This document shows, one piece after another, positions 34,171-44,424 of a stretch of 64,000 nucleotides of DNA. How positions within the stretch are numbered: position 1 is the stretch's first letter; the number at the start of each line of letters is the position of its first letter. The stretch spans positions 2,530,603-2,594,602 of the forward strand of contig NW_003314262.1 of NCBI RefSeq assembly GCF_000143415.4, written 5' to 3'. The translations under genes and the position numbers were made by a program. The notes under the pieces are model-generated. The model was not told the origin of the DNA. It saw only the letters and a list, made by a program, of their open reading frames with translations, and ran no database searches. The DNA is from Selaginella moellendorffii. Its lineage: Eukaryota; Streptophyta; Lycopodiopsida; Selaginellales; Selaginellaceae.

Positions 34171-34960
34171 TAATATGCTTTGCCTCCTGTGGGAACATGT
34201 AGTCTATGTTAGGAGATCTCGGCAGGCATGGTGGATCAATGTTCCATCTGGAACGGATGAAATTTCTTGCTCAAGGTGCTCGTCTGACCACATTCCACAG
34301 CAATATTCTGAAGCTGTACGTGAAGGAGATATTCGATGGGTTGTACAAAGAGATCAGGAAGATCCTGGTGCCGTTCATGTGGATGTTGTGCTGCCATTTG
34401 AATGGAAATTCGGGGGTTGGTAAATCTGCATTCCTCTGGTACTTCCGGTCATGATCTACGAGTCCAGAGCGACTGTTTTGATGTTCGAGGGTGACAAGCT
34501 CAGGGTGGTGAATAGAGAAGACTTCCTTCAGGAGATTGTGCTGGACAGCAAAGTAGATTACCATCTCATCGATCAGTGAGTGGACTTGGGGCGGATGGTT
34601 GGAAATAAAACCCTTGTTGCTGCTTCATCACCAGACGAGTTCAATGTCAGAAAAGCCTAGCGGACAACGTTCACTCGCTATCTGCCTGCGTGGGAAAAGC
34701 ACGAGTACGATGCTCTTGTGTCTTCTTGGAGGAAACGCGTGACAGAATACGAGAGTGGATCGGAAGAAGCCAAAGAGATAATGCAGAGAGTGAATGCTGC
34801 TGAAATGGCGTTTGAATGGTTTGGAGGTATCCCCTGGTTTCTTTGGGATGTAGAAGCAAACGGTCTGACTGTGGAAGCTTTCGAAGCACCTGAGTATGGT
34901 TCTGTGATTTTGTCCTTCAAGCGTTTTGAGCGTTGGTCGTCCAGGAAACCAAGGTGCGCA
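34171..34960 (+). pseudogene. Broken P-loop NTPase of the Crinkler/RHS class
   Basis: Frames in order show a Walker A motif (GNSGVGKSAFLWYF), then after a frameshift IYESRATVLMFEGD, then after a stop NKTLVAASSPDEFN, a YLPAWEKHEYDALV segment and finally EWFGGIPWFLWDV. This order (P loop, a strand with YE/R, an SSP sensor-like motif, an aromatic-PxW segment, FGGIPR-like box) fits the NTPase shared by trypanosome RHS proteins and oomycete/plant Crinkler-like proteins. The gene has at least one frameshift and two stops, and no C-terminal effector domain was found. The class assignment is from motif memory only. Confidence 0.5.
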
Positions 34961-35016
34961 TCTTCATGCTCTCAAACATGCTCCTGGCGGCGCTCAAGTT
35001 GAAACTTGCGTGAGAG

Positions 35017-35956
35017 CTATCCAGCAGACAATGGTCTTGCGCAGGATCTCGTGAACGGCCTTGTCAAAATGCCCATTCTCGGAAATGCGAGGATCCACGG
35101 TACTGGATTCTTCTCCGGGATTTCTTCGTGAGGGCGACGAAGCCTTGGTGGCTGACGCCATCCCCGTCCATGTACCACGTCTTCATCCGGCATGAAATCA
35201 AAGATCTCTTTGGAGGTGGCCAAATCCCTCATCTGGTATTCACTGCTGGAAGGGGAACCCATGGAACGTCCTGTCATTCTGGGCAGTAGATTCGTCCAGG
35301 ACACGAGATCCTTGGCCGGCGTTTTTGCCCAAGGTCGATTTCGCTGCCACAATTTGCCCCTGGTGCGCGAGCGCCATTATCATCGAGTTCCATGGCGCTC
35401 TGAGACGCAATCAAACATAGACTCTCGCTCTCGGATGCGGGATGCCGCCACATACGCGGTGATCATCGCGCTCCAGGAGACGATCCCGGAACTCCTTGTT
35501 CTTGGAAATCTCATGATGCCCGGACTGGGCATACAGCGTACTGAGTGAGTGCCAACCGACCACGTCAATCCAAGATCTTGTTTGCCTGGCTGAGATTGAT
35601 GCAGGATTGTACGACCGTGTTGCAGGACACGAGATTCCTCTGGGGCATTCAATCGAACAAGATTGACGCCGCATCGATCGAATGCCCTGTTCTTGCTGCT
35701 CGCATTTGCCAGCGAAAGGGAATATCGCGCGATCCAAGAGCCTGAACCCTGCGCGTGGATCATTCGTGGTAGAAGATTTAGCTCCAGCAACGCTGCCGCG
35801 AGCGACTTTGCGGAGAAGAGAAAATCCTCGTTCATTTGATTGGGTCTCTGGCTGTGGATTCGAACCTGTGACCATGCCAATATATTTTTTTATTCTAGCC
35901 AGATATCCGAGGTTCCCGTCCGAAGTGTACACTAATTGCTTCTTAACGTATACCAT
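35017..35956 (-). pseudogene. PPR pseudogene
   Basis: Minus-strand frames, broken by several shifts, carry PPR pieces: ARIKKYIGMVTGSNPQPETQ near the right end, then GWHSLSTLYAQSGHHEISKN, and later KDLVSWTNLLPRM and ATSKEIFDFMPDEDVVHGRG. These match repeat boundaries of PLS-type PPR proteins. No intact frame exceeds 181 codons. Confidence 0.6.
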
Positions 35957-36485
35957 AATGTAAACAGCGGCGCAAGAGATTTTCGTTTTGTGGGCGCATG
36001 GCGCTCAGCTCGTTGCTGCTGTCAAGCTCAAGAAAGAAACCATTCTGTTCTCGATGGAATGAAACTCTCACTTTCTCCATGCTCTGGCGAGGCCATGGCA
36101 AACAAAACGGGTTGGATGGACTCTGCATCTCAATCTGAGCAAACAGCTGATGCAGAAGCTACTTTTGAGAAACAAAGTATAAGTATGCTGCAACAAGAAC
36201 CAGCAACATCCGTTTAAGATATTGTTCTGGAAGATGGCTTGTCTGAGCTCGAGTTTGATTTGATCCAGGCACCCTGGTCCCGGGAATCTATTCTTCACTT
36301 GGTTGTCAAAGCTGGAGGTCCATAGGTTTGGATCCTTTCAAATCCTCGGGGCGTGAGACTCGGAGCTCCAAGTTTTGATGCGTTTTCTTGGCAATAATAT
36401 ATTGCTCTGAAACCGTAAAAGCTTACTCACCCGCAAACAAAACTCCAGGGTTGCACCAGAGATCCAATAAACCTGTGAGAGCCTC
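35957..36485. other. Spacer with a short unidentified frame
   Basis: A plus-strand piece at about 36215-36330 reads EDGLSELEFDLIQAPWSRES followed by ILHLVVKAGG, which looks like coding sequence, but I cannot place it. Nothing else is supported. Confidence 0.35.
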
Positions 36486-36735
36486 AAACTCAATCAGCTG
36501 AGAGCAAGCTTTCTCAAAAGTTTCCAAAGAGCATAACTCAAAAAAATATACCAGGTCACCAACTCATCTCATCACAAGTTGCGTTGTGGTCACTCCACGC
36601 CTTGGATGTTGATGAACTACAGGCCTCCATTTTATCTTGGAAAATGCTCGAGGCCAAAGGGTGGCGAAGATGAGGAATGAAGCGATCTGGACTGGACAAG
36701 AGTATAAGCAAAATGAGCACGAGAAGAACCATACA
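36486..36735 (+). repeat. Direct repeat, copy 2 (about 250 bp)
   Basis: Second copy of the block at 33262-33503; it has an extra 25-30 bp (CTCGAGGCCAAAGGGTGGCG region) near 36650. Confidence 0.85.
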
Positions 36736-36839
36736 TTGCTCGACTCATAGAGCACGCCCGGCAGCAGCAGACCGCCCGGTAAAGAGCCCCCTGGATCGAA
36801 AATGTGCAGCAGTAGCGTATAATCGCAATGGCGCTGGTT

Positions 36840-37260
36840 TTCCATGGCATTGTTCTTGAGCCTTGACGAGGAGGTGCCATCCAGCGAAGATTTGCAGGAA
36901 GGAGGAGCGATCTCCAGCTGTGGGCGCCTGGGCGAGAATGCGGTGAGCACAGATCTGGGAGGGGGAAGGCGCATCCACGAGGAAAATCGTCTCCAGCGGC
37001 CTCGAGGTTCCTTGCTAATCTGGTCATAGAAATGTATGGAAAGTGCGGGCGCTGGAAATCTTCCAGAAGATGAAAGATGGAAGATTGCGATCGCGGCATT
37101 TGCCCTTGTTACTCTTTTTCGAGCATCCAGTTATTTCTCTTGGCAGCTATCAATGCCGATCCGGCGGAGATCCACGCGCTAGTCGTCGCTGTGGCCTGGC
37201 CTGGCCTGGATCACTTGTGCCAAGAGCACATTCGAGCCTCATTCGGGGACATTCCTTCGA
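36840..37260 (+). pseudogene. PPR pseudogene remnant
   Basis: Broken frames show GGGRRIHEENRLQ (compare GxxIHxxI), then VIEMYGKCG followed after a shift by ALEIFQKMKDG. These are the usual first repeats of lycophyte PPR proteins. The frame is interrupted repeatedly. Confidence 0.6.
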
Positions 37261-37653
37261 GTGTATTCGACAGGGATTGAGAAGAATGGTCGGACTAGCA
37301 TCGGACTTTTCCCCACTCTTTCATTCTCCAGCGCTGAAATTTGGCGCTTGAAGAACCAGTAGTATGTCTTCCCGATCCTGGGCGTTGCGACCAGGTGAAA
37401 CTGCCGCTTGCGCAGCTTACCGCGAGCCACCTTGGCAGTTTCATCCTCTCTAGGCTTCGAGTTCCGCAAAAGGAAATCCTCGAGAAGGAGGTCAGTGGAA
37501 GCAGCTCCTTCTCGCCCAAGAAACCATCAGGGAGCTGAAGAACATCCCACCAAGACCTGTTCCCATATTTTAATAATCATGCACAGTTAATTTGTTTAAA
37601 GTCAATGCCCTAAGACCTTTAGAAAGGTGGCAAGAGCATATTCTCCGAATCTT
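37261..37653. other. Spacer with a short unidentified minus-strand frame
   Basis: The minus strand at about 37430-37310 reads KVARGKLRKRQFHLVATPRI followed by GKTYYWFFKRQ, which could be a decayed exon with a P-loop-like motif, but the evidence is thin. Confidence 0.3.
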
Positions 37654-39033
37654 TTACTTTACCAAACAGAAGAGCCTCGAGATTATCTCGTTCGACACTA
37701 GAAATCCATTTGGATCCGTCAGCCTGCCGTACACAGCCCCCGCTCGCTCCGCCGTACACTCCCTCGACGCGTCCAAGAACACTACATTCCCACTCGCCAC
37801 AAACTCCGCGAGCCCATCGCACAAGATCCCTGCCAATTCACTCCCAAACTCCGCCTCGAATCGCCGCAGGTCGATCCCCTCCGCCAGCCGGAGAGCCAGC
37901 ATCACGGTGTCAAGGATCCGATCCTCCACACTCTCGGGAAGAACGGCTTCCGTGCGTGATCCCTCCAAACTTTCGGGAAGAACAGGTGATCCCGCCGCTA
38001 GAGCTTCCACAAACTTGGCGTACTCTCTCATTCTCTTGCTCCTCTTGACCCTCTTTCCATCCACGAAGCTCGTGGATCCCAGCCCATACGCGTAGTATCC
38101 CTGGTTCTTCCAGTAGACGAGATTGTGGCGGCACTGGAAGCCTTTCCTCGCGTAGTTGCTGATCTCGTAGTGATCGTAGCCGGCTTCCCGGAGCATTGAC
38201 GATCCCAGCTTGAAGAACTCGGCCGAGTCGTCGTCGCTGGGGAGTGGATCCATGCCAGGCTTGTAGAGATTCCCAAACTTGGTCCCTTGCTCGATCTGGA
38301 GATCGTAGATCGAGACGTGGGCCGGGGACGCAGCGATCGCTTGCTCGAGTGATTTCCTCCATGACGCTAGAGTGTGGTGAGGGAGCGAGGAGATGAGATC
38401 CAAGCTCCAGTTTTGCAGCGAGTCTTTGATCCACTCGATCGACTGGAAGACGTCGTCCAGGCAGTGGGATCTTCCGCAGAGCTTGAGGAGATCGTCATCG
38501 AAGGCCTGGACGCCGAGAGAGACCCTGTTGATCCCGCACGACTGGATCGCCTCCGTGAGGTAGTCCCGGGAGAAAGTTCCTGGATCCATTTCCATGCTGA
38601 TTTCCATCGGTGCGTCACGCGAGAAGCCGTGCTTGGCTTCCAGCGCCTGGATGATCCGCTGGAGCAGCGGGATTGGAATGAGCGATGGCGTACCTCCACC
38701 GAAGAAGACCGTCTGGAGAGCGCCTCTCGAAGGCGAGCGCTCGGCGGCGATCTCCTGGCACACCAGATCGACGTAGCTCTCCATGGTGGAGCCGGCATTG
38801 GAGCTCGACTCGCCCAGCGCGACGATCGGGAAATCGCAGTAATGGCATCGGCGCTTGCAGAATGGGAGATGCACGTACGCGGCCGTCGGCAATGCGGCAG
38901 GAATCGCAGACCCCTCGCAGGCAAGGACCCTAGAAGAGTAGTGTCTCACCTTGGGGAGAAGGAGAAGAGCGTGCCCGCGGGCGCACGCCATAGCCAGAAG
39001 AACCCTAATTCTATGGTCAGCCCTAGTCAACAT
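37654..39033 (-). CDS. HEMW: HemW-like radical SAM protein
   Basis: HemW/RSAD1 proteins resemble oxygen-independent coproporphyrinogen oxidase but act as heme chaperones. This single-exon 459-residue protein has an N-terminal targeting-like stretch, then YVHLPFCKRRCHYCDFPIVA with the CxxxCxxC cluster motif. It also has FFGGGTPSLI, SMEMDPGTF, INRVSLGVQAFDDDLLKLCG and the C-terminal HemW region with YEISNYARKGFQCRHNLVYW. HemW proteins lack the extra Cys of true HemN, as here (CDF follows the third Cys). An upstream TTG frame exists; I chose the ATG at 39033. Organellar location is inferred. Confidence 0.88.
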   Translation of the reverse strand: MLTRADHRIRVLLAMACARGHALLLLPKVRHYSSRVLACEGSAIPAALPTAAYVHLPFCKRRCHYCDFPIVALGESSSNAGSTMESYVDLVCQEIAAERSPSRGALQTVFFGGGTPSLIPIPLLQRIIQALEAKHGFSRDAPMEISMEMDPGTFSRDYLTEAIQSCGINRVSLGVQAFDDDLLKLCGRSHCLDDVFQSIEWIKDSLQNWSLDLISSLPHHTLASWRKSLEQAIAASPAHVSIYDLQIEQGTKFGNLYKPGMDPLPSDDDSAEFFKLGSSMLREAGYDHYEISNYARKGFQCRHNLVYWKNQGYYAYGLGSTSFVDGKRVKRSKRMREYAKFVEALAAGSPVLPESLEGSRTEAVLPESVEDRILDTVMLALRLAEGIDLRRFEAEFGSELAGILCDGLAEFVASGNVVFLDASRECTAERAGAVYGRLTDPNGFLVSNEIISRLFCLVK

Positions 39034-39039
39034 ACTCAA

Positions 39040-39570
39040 CGGTGGTCAAATCTACCAGCTAGCTCGCACCGATCGGGTATGAGAACTTTGTCAAAAGTGC
39101 GTGCATTGAAAAACTTGGCATTGCTTGCTGTCAAATTTCTCGAGAATTATTTTGGGGGTTTGAAAAGCCTGAAGAACACGGAAACTTGAATGCCTCCAAT
39201 CTCGATTGATTGATCCGTCCATCCCAAGAACACACCACCACCACCACCACCACTGCCCATGTGTGTAGATCCCCTGTCGTACACATACGCGCTAATACCG
39301 TACACGAGACAATCCATAGAAAACTCTGTCCGGACAGTGGCCAAGTACAAGGAATCCTTTGGATTGTCAAAGCTATTCGACAATTATAAGAACTGACAAG
39401 GAGGAATTTCAAGGGCAGCTTCCAATCCACATTCCAGCTGGAGTGAAATGGAAGGATGTCCCATGAGAAAATGATTGGTTGACCAACCAAGAACCCTAAA
39501 AACAGAGGATAGAACCCAAACAGAGCATATGTACACTTCCGGGAAATCTAGTCTATAGAGCTGCGATGGA
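39040..39570. other. Spacer between HemW and AP2 genes
   Basis: It holds the HemW 5' flank, a short (CAC)n microsatellite at 39230-39255 and presumably the 3' UTR of the AP2/ERF gene. No gene recognised. Confidence 0.5.
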
Positions 39571-40308
39571 TCACAGTGGATTGCAAGAATGCGGCCAGAG
39601 CCGGTCGTCCATCCTGTCGACCTCGTCTATCGGGCTGCCGAGAGGCGAATTGGCCATGAAAACCTGCGGCAGATCAAAGATCCACTCGTTGTCGCAGTAG
39701 AAATCCAGCCAATTTCGCTGCTCCTCGGCCATGGCCTCGACCTCCACGATTTCCTGCTCCTGCATTGCGATCCTGGGCTTCTTCTCTGCCAGGAACACGA
39801 CCTCATCGTCGCGATCGTCCCCTGGATTTTGGGAGAAACGTCCACTCTCTTGTTGCTCCATTCCAAGGATTTGCTCTTGGAGGGACAGCGTCCTGGAGGA
39901 GGAATCTTGCTCCTCGGTGGAGCGATCCATCGATGCGGTAGCAGCGGCGGCTGCAGCAGCCTGGATTGCCTTGATCTGCGGCGCCAGTGGATCATCGGAC
40001 GAGGAATTGGCGGTGGATTGATCAAAGAATGCGGCGAGATTGGGCAAGTGGTGAATGGAATCCTGGAAGTTGAGCGCGGGAAGGGCGGAGGCGCCCTTGA
40101 GATAGAGAACCGCCGCGTCGTACGCCCGCGCCGCCATCTCGGGGGTGGCGAAGCTCCCCAGCCATATCCGGGCTTGCGTGGTGGGCTCACGAATCTCCGA
40201 CACCCATTTGCCCCACGTCCTCATCCTCACGCCCCGGTACTTTTTCTTGCTCGCTTCGCCGCAGCCGGGCATTGGGTGATCAATCATCGATCGCTTCTCG
40301 GCGCCCAT
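39571..40308 (-). CDS. AP2/ERF transcription factor, DREB type
   Basis: A single AP2 domain occupies residues about 24-82: [20 protein letters not shown], then [20 protein letters not shown] and ALNFQDS. Val in the KWVSEIRE position and WLG-type core residues fit the DREB subfamily, which binds GCC/DRE-like DNA elements. The rest is Ser/Gln/Glu-rich and acidic, with an Ala run ([11 protein letters not shown]) and a C-terminal acidic-aromatic piece ([17 protein letters not shown]) suitable as an activation motif. It is intron-free, as is usual for the family, and 245 residues long. Confidence 0.93.
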   Translation of the reverse strand: MGAEKRSMIDHPMPGCGEASKKKYRGVRMRTWGKWVSEIREPTTQARIWLGSFATPEMAARAYDAAVLYLKGASALPALNFQDSIHHLPNLAAFFDQSTANSSSDDPLAPQIKAIQAAAAAAATASMDRSTEEQDSSSRTLSLQEQILGMEQQESGRFSQNPGDDRDDEVVFLAEKKPRIAMQEQEIVEVEAMAEEQRNWLDFYCDNEWIFDLPQVFMANSPLGSPIDEVDRMDDRLWPHSCNPL

Positions 40309-41780
40309 GATAGGATTGGATTGGAATTGCTCCTCCTCTTTCGGATTGGATCCAATTCTAATCGATTCTAGTTGGGGAATTTCTTGTCTAGCTTTGGAAG
40401 AGCAGAGGCTATGAAAAAGAGGGAATTCACCTCATCACTCCTTCCACATTGTGCGCGCAAGAAATAATTGTTGCTACCTTCTCTCAAATCAGACTCTCAA
40501 GAACAAAGATTGAGAGGATAGATCAGGGATTGATTAGAAGGAATTCTACTCCACATTGCACAATATGATCACGATTCTTCTTCCCTCCCTTTCAGCCCAA
40601 GAAGAGCGCTCTGTTCTTCCCTCAATCCAGCGCAAGAACAAAGATTCTATCGCGAATGGAATGGAAAAAAAACGCTCTGGGATCACTCACCCGACACGTA
40701 TGGATCGAATTTAAGCCAAACAACACAAGAACAGCCAAAGACGTATCTCATCTCATGTGATGCCTAGTGCCCCCTTTTTATGTTGTTTTGGCTGGGATTC
40801 GGCCCATTCTGGTCCAAAACCCAAGCATGGGTCACACACGTCATCCGTACACTGTACGAGCCCCACCTCTAGTCGAATATCGAGAGCTGGCATTTGCTGG
40901 CTATGTTACGCCATGCTTTTGTTCTTTCTATTCCCTTAAATTATAGTATAATAACATTGTCTTTGACTAGATTGATCTTCTAAGAGAAAAATTTCCCAAC
41001 ATTTATGCGTATAACCTCTCATGCAAAGGTTGAAAACGTTGCTGCGGTTCTCTCATATAAAATTTCTGGCCAGCTCAAGGGAGCCATGCGAAGATTCCAT
41101 TGAGCTTCTCCTTCCATGGTTTCGGTGCTAGGTGTGAGAATTTATCATATGCACAAAAAGGAAGCTCCAGCGCCATTGTCAGGCGCGAATCGAGCAAGAA
41201 AAATGGAGTGACATCAAGGTTGACATAAAAGGTTGGCGGGTTATAAATCACATTTTCAAATTTGTGTGAGTTGTTCTCCATTCTGAGAGATCTCTGGAGC
41301 TCATGACGTTTTCTGGCATTCTTCTTGGCAATTGCCCTCATGGTCAAAACGAAATAGCGAAGTTCCACCCTGAAAAATGGACGTAATCTCGATCGAATCG
41401 ATTCAGGTTCCCGTGTGCGAAGATCCTTGAAAAGGTGAAAATGAGCTCCATCACCCCACCACAGGGAAAAGTTTTGGGTGAAAACGATCGCTCAAGAGAT
41501 CGGGTATCACATTTTGGGCTTGTCTCGTTGTGCTAAACTTTCTTGACGGTCAAGCCGATACACCAGTCAATTTTGGTATAAAGCAATACGTGCATCTGGT
41601 TTTCAAAACAAAAAGCATATATACTGCGCGTATTTGTGTCCCTGTTGTAGAAAAGGCCCTTTCATATCCAGATCTCAGATCTTATACACGCCTCTAAAGT
41701 TGTGGCTGCTGGGATTCGAGCCCAGGTCGCAGAATTCTCAATGATATAGACCTAAATCCTATGTAAAGGAAAAGGGAGAA
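40309..41780. other. Long upstream region of the AP2/ERF gene, no gene seen
   Basis: This 1.5-kb stretch is larger than other gaps in the gene-rich half and probably carries the promoter and 5' UTR of the AP2/ERF gene. A minus-strand frame at 41075-41368 begins at GTG and has no known domain. A tRNA-like B box (GGGCTCGAATCCCAG on the minus strand, about 41705) lacks a matching A box. Confidence 0.45.
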
Positions 41781-41785
41781 AGCAC

Positions 41786-41793
41786 TATATAAA
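41786..41793 (+). promoter_or_regulatory. TATA box of the mitochondrial carrier gene
   Basis: TATATAAA lies 41 bp before the ATG at 41827. A start near 41816 would leave a leader of about 11 bases and excludes the in-frame upstream TTG. Confidence 0.55.
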
Positions 41794-41826
41794 CCAGAAG
41801 CCCCGTTGCTAGGGTTATCACTCAAA

Positions 41827-42717
41827 ATGGCACGACAAGAAAAAGAGATCGGGTGCTTTGTTTGCGGGGCTGTTGCGGGAGCCACGTCTAGAACCGTGAC
41901 CGCGCCTCTGGATCGTCTACGAGTCCTCCTCCAGACCAACACGACGAGCAGCCCGATGACCGTGCGTCAAGGGATCCAACACATATACCAGAAAGGTGGC
42001 CTGGCCGGGTACTACGTTGGGAATGGCATGAATGTCCTCAAACACTTCCCGGAGGCGGGCGTGAGGTTCTTGACGTTTGAGAGGTTCAAGAGCGTGGCGG
42101 CAGATCTACAAGGGGTAAAGGAATCGGATCTAGGACCGGTTTCTAGGTTTCTGGCCGGAGGTTGCGCGGGTGTTCTCACCACGGTCGTGGCATACCCATT
42201 CGAGGTGGTGAAGACAAGGATACAAGTCTCCAGCGATGCCAAAACGAGCGCTCTAAAGTTGACAAGGGATATGTGGGTGCGTGAAGGTGGCTTGTCTTTG
42301 TACAGGGGATTGCTTCCCTCGGTGATGGGGATCTTCCCCTATGCTGGTTTTGATTTTGCGATGTATGAGACGCTTAAGAAGGGCATCTTGGAGAGAGGCC
42401 TGATTGACTCGGATTCGAAGTATGCCCCGCTGGTACATATGGGGTGTGGGATTGTATCGGCGAGCATTGGAACGACTTTGGTGTATCCTTTACATGTGGT
42501 GAGGACTAGGTTGCAAGCACAATCCACGGTAGCAAATGGGTCAGAGGAATTATACAAGGGAATGAGGGATGTTTTCAAGAGAACTTATGCAAGAGAGGGT
42601 GTGCGGGGGTTCTACAAAGGGGTCTTGCCAAATCTGTGCAGGGTGGCACCAGCAGCGAGTGTGTCATATTGTGTTTACGAGCAAATGAAGAAGCTGTTAA
42701 ATGTAGAGACGTCCTGA
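41827..42717 (+). CDS. Mitochondrial carrier family protein
   Basis: A 296-residue single-exon protein with three repeats of about 95 residues. Each has the carrier signature PxDxxR or similar: TAPLDRLRVLLQ, AYPFEVVKTRIQ and VYPLHVVRTRLQ. Six membrane helices are expected in the inner mitochondrial membrane. Sequences such as GYYVGNGMNVLKHFPEAGVR and RGFYKGVLPNLCRVAPAASV resemble the ATP-Mg/Pi and adenine-nucleotide/CoA carrier groups. The N-terminal EF hands of ATP-Mg/Pi carriers are absent. Substrate not decided. Confidence 0.9.
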   Translation: MARQEKEIGCFVCGAVAGATSRTVTAPLDRLRVLLQTNTTSSPMTVRQGIQHIYQKGGLAGYYVGNGMNVLKHFPEAGVRFLTFERFKSVAADLQGVKESDLGPVSRFLAGGCAGVLTTVVAYPFEVVKTRIQVSSDAKTSALKLTRDMWVREGGLSLYRGLLPSVMGIFPYAGFDFAMYETLKKGILERGLIDSDSKYAPLVHMGCGIVSASIGTTLVYPLHVVRTRLQAQSTVANGSEELYKGMRDVFKRTYAREGVRGFYKGVLPNLCRVAPAASVSYCVYEQMKKLLNVETS

Positions 42718-42935
42718 AGAATTTGATCGTTCTAGTTCAGTTGACAATGTCTAAGTAAAGGACTTGATCGTTCTAATGGATAAATAGTTTATGGATTTGA
42801 AAAAGCTCAATACATCGTGATCTTAGAATAGATTTCCGGGAAAGCTAGCAAATGAAAAAGCTCTTGAACATATCGTGAAAGCTAGCAAATGAATAAGTTC
42901 TTATCATTCTAATCATGTATGGAGATTTTGTTTGA

Positions 42936-43487
42936 TCAATCGGTTTTAGAGGACGTAGCCGCCGCGGTCTCGTGCTCAAGCTTGGTGGCTGACTCCTTGA
43001 GAACTTCGGTAACATCGTCAGCCATGTCCTTGTAGTGATTCTTGGACGATCCACAAGCATTGCTACACCAATTCACCATGGCCATTGGGTAGCTGCCCAA
43101 TGTCTCCATTGTGAAATTCCCCTTGTTCTAGATGAGAAAAGCGAGAATTTGTCACGCCACAAGAGAACCTTATCTAGTTTTTTGACTTACTTGATCCAGA
43201 GCTCGCGAGAGGTTGTCTTTGAGGTTGCCCTTGATCTCGCTGGAGCCTGTCTTGAGATTGTCGGCATATCCTTCCACTCGATGGACCGCGCCCTTGACGA
43301 ACTCCTTGGCGCTCCCGGCGGCCTTGTGTGCCTCGTCCAGCACCAATTCCGCGACCTCCTTTACCTTATCCTGCGAGTTCTTCACCCCGGCCTTGATTGC
43401 CTCCTCGGATTTCTCCTTGGCTTCCTTGGCGGACTCGAACAGCTCGTGGGCAGTCGCAGAGAAATCCATGCTCTTGAATTTCTCCAT
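42936..43487 (-). CDS. LEA-like amphipathic helical protein
   Basis: Two exons (43487-43191 and 43127-42936) encode 162 residues. The first has Lys/Glu/Ala-rich 11-mer-like repeats (TAHELFESAKEAKEKSEEAI, VKEVAELVLDEAHKAAGSAK) typical of group 3/4 LEA proteins that protect cells during drying. The second contains MVNWCSNACGSSKNHYKDMA and ends TSSKTD. No signal peptide. It is convergent with the carrier gene. Given the lineage, a role in desiccation or seed-like tolerance is plausible but inferred. Confidence 0.65.
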
Positions 43488-43735
43488 TAGACCAATGTGT
43501 TCACACTATCCTTGATGAACAGTGTCGAATGGAAATTCAACGCTTTTGCTTGGCTGGCTTCTAGGTGGGACTTACACTCGCCATGTTCAGTCCAGCAAAG
43601 AAAAGAACAGAAACATGCGATAGAATTTGTGAGAAGTTAAACATTTGATCCAAAAAAGATCATTTGGTTATTAGTAAATAAAAATACATTATTCAAAATA
43701 ATTACATTTTAATATTTATTTATTTTCTCGTTTTC

Positions 43736-44374
43736 TTATCTAGACTTTAGAATCACTATTGCTTCAAGTGGTTTCTTTGGCCAAATCACAGAAACACTAC
43801 TTTCAGCAACATTGTAGTCCCTTCCAGCAACACAGCTCCAGTCGAACCCATGGAGCAAATTCGCAAGTCCAACTTGGACAACCTTCAAACCGAGTGTCAG
43901 TCCCGCGCAAGTTCTCCGCCCAGCTCCAAATGGAATCAGCTCGAAGTCCTGGCCTCGGACGTCCATGCTCGAACCAACAAACCTCTCTGGCCAGAACTCC
44001 ATTGGATTCTCCCACAGGCCTGGATCCCTTCCAATAGCGTAGACATTTACGAAGGTGTTGGCACCTTTCGGGATGTGATAGTTGGATATAACACACTCCT
44101 GAGTGGACATACGTAACAGGAGTGGTGCAGGAGGATGGAGCCGAAACGTTTCTTTCACAATCGCTTGGAGGTAAGTCAGGTGCTCAATGTCTGATTCTTC
44201 TACCAGGCGATTGGTCTGACCCACAATGGATTCAAGCTCATGCTGGGCTTTTTCAAGAACATCTGGATTCCTTAGAAGTTCTAGTATAGCCCACTCGATC
44301 ACACAGGCAGTGGTATAAGTTCCAGCTCCAACTAGTTCCTGGCACGATCATACTCCAGAATTCAGCACACACGG

Positions 44375-44424
<50 letters not shown>

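Noticed and set aside
35840-35910. B-box-like GGTTCGAATCC on the minus strand
   Set aside because: It lies within a PPR pseudogene and no tRNA fold can be formed.
37341-37538. Possible short genes at 37.3-37.6 kb on either strand
   Set aside because: Frames are short, overlap each other and show no recognisable domain beyond one weak P-loop-like piece.
39589-40371. 260-codon plus frame opposite the AP2/ERF gene
   Set aside because: Antisense shadow of a clear AP2-domain gene.
41075-41368. 97-codon minus frame upstream of the carrier gene
   Set aside because: Starts at GTG, no known domain, lies in a probable promoter region.
41690-41770. tRNA-like B box near 41705
   Set aside because: No A box at a suitable distance and no cloverleaf.
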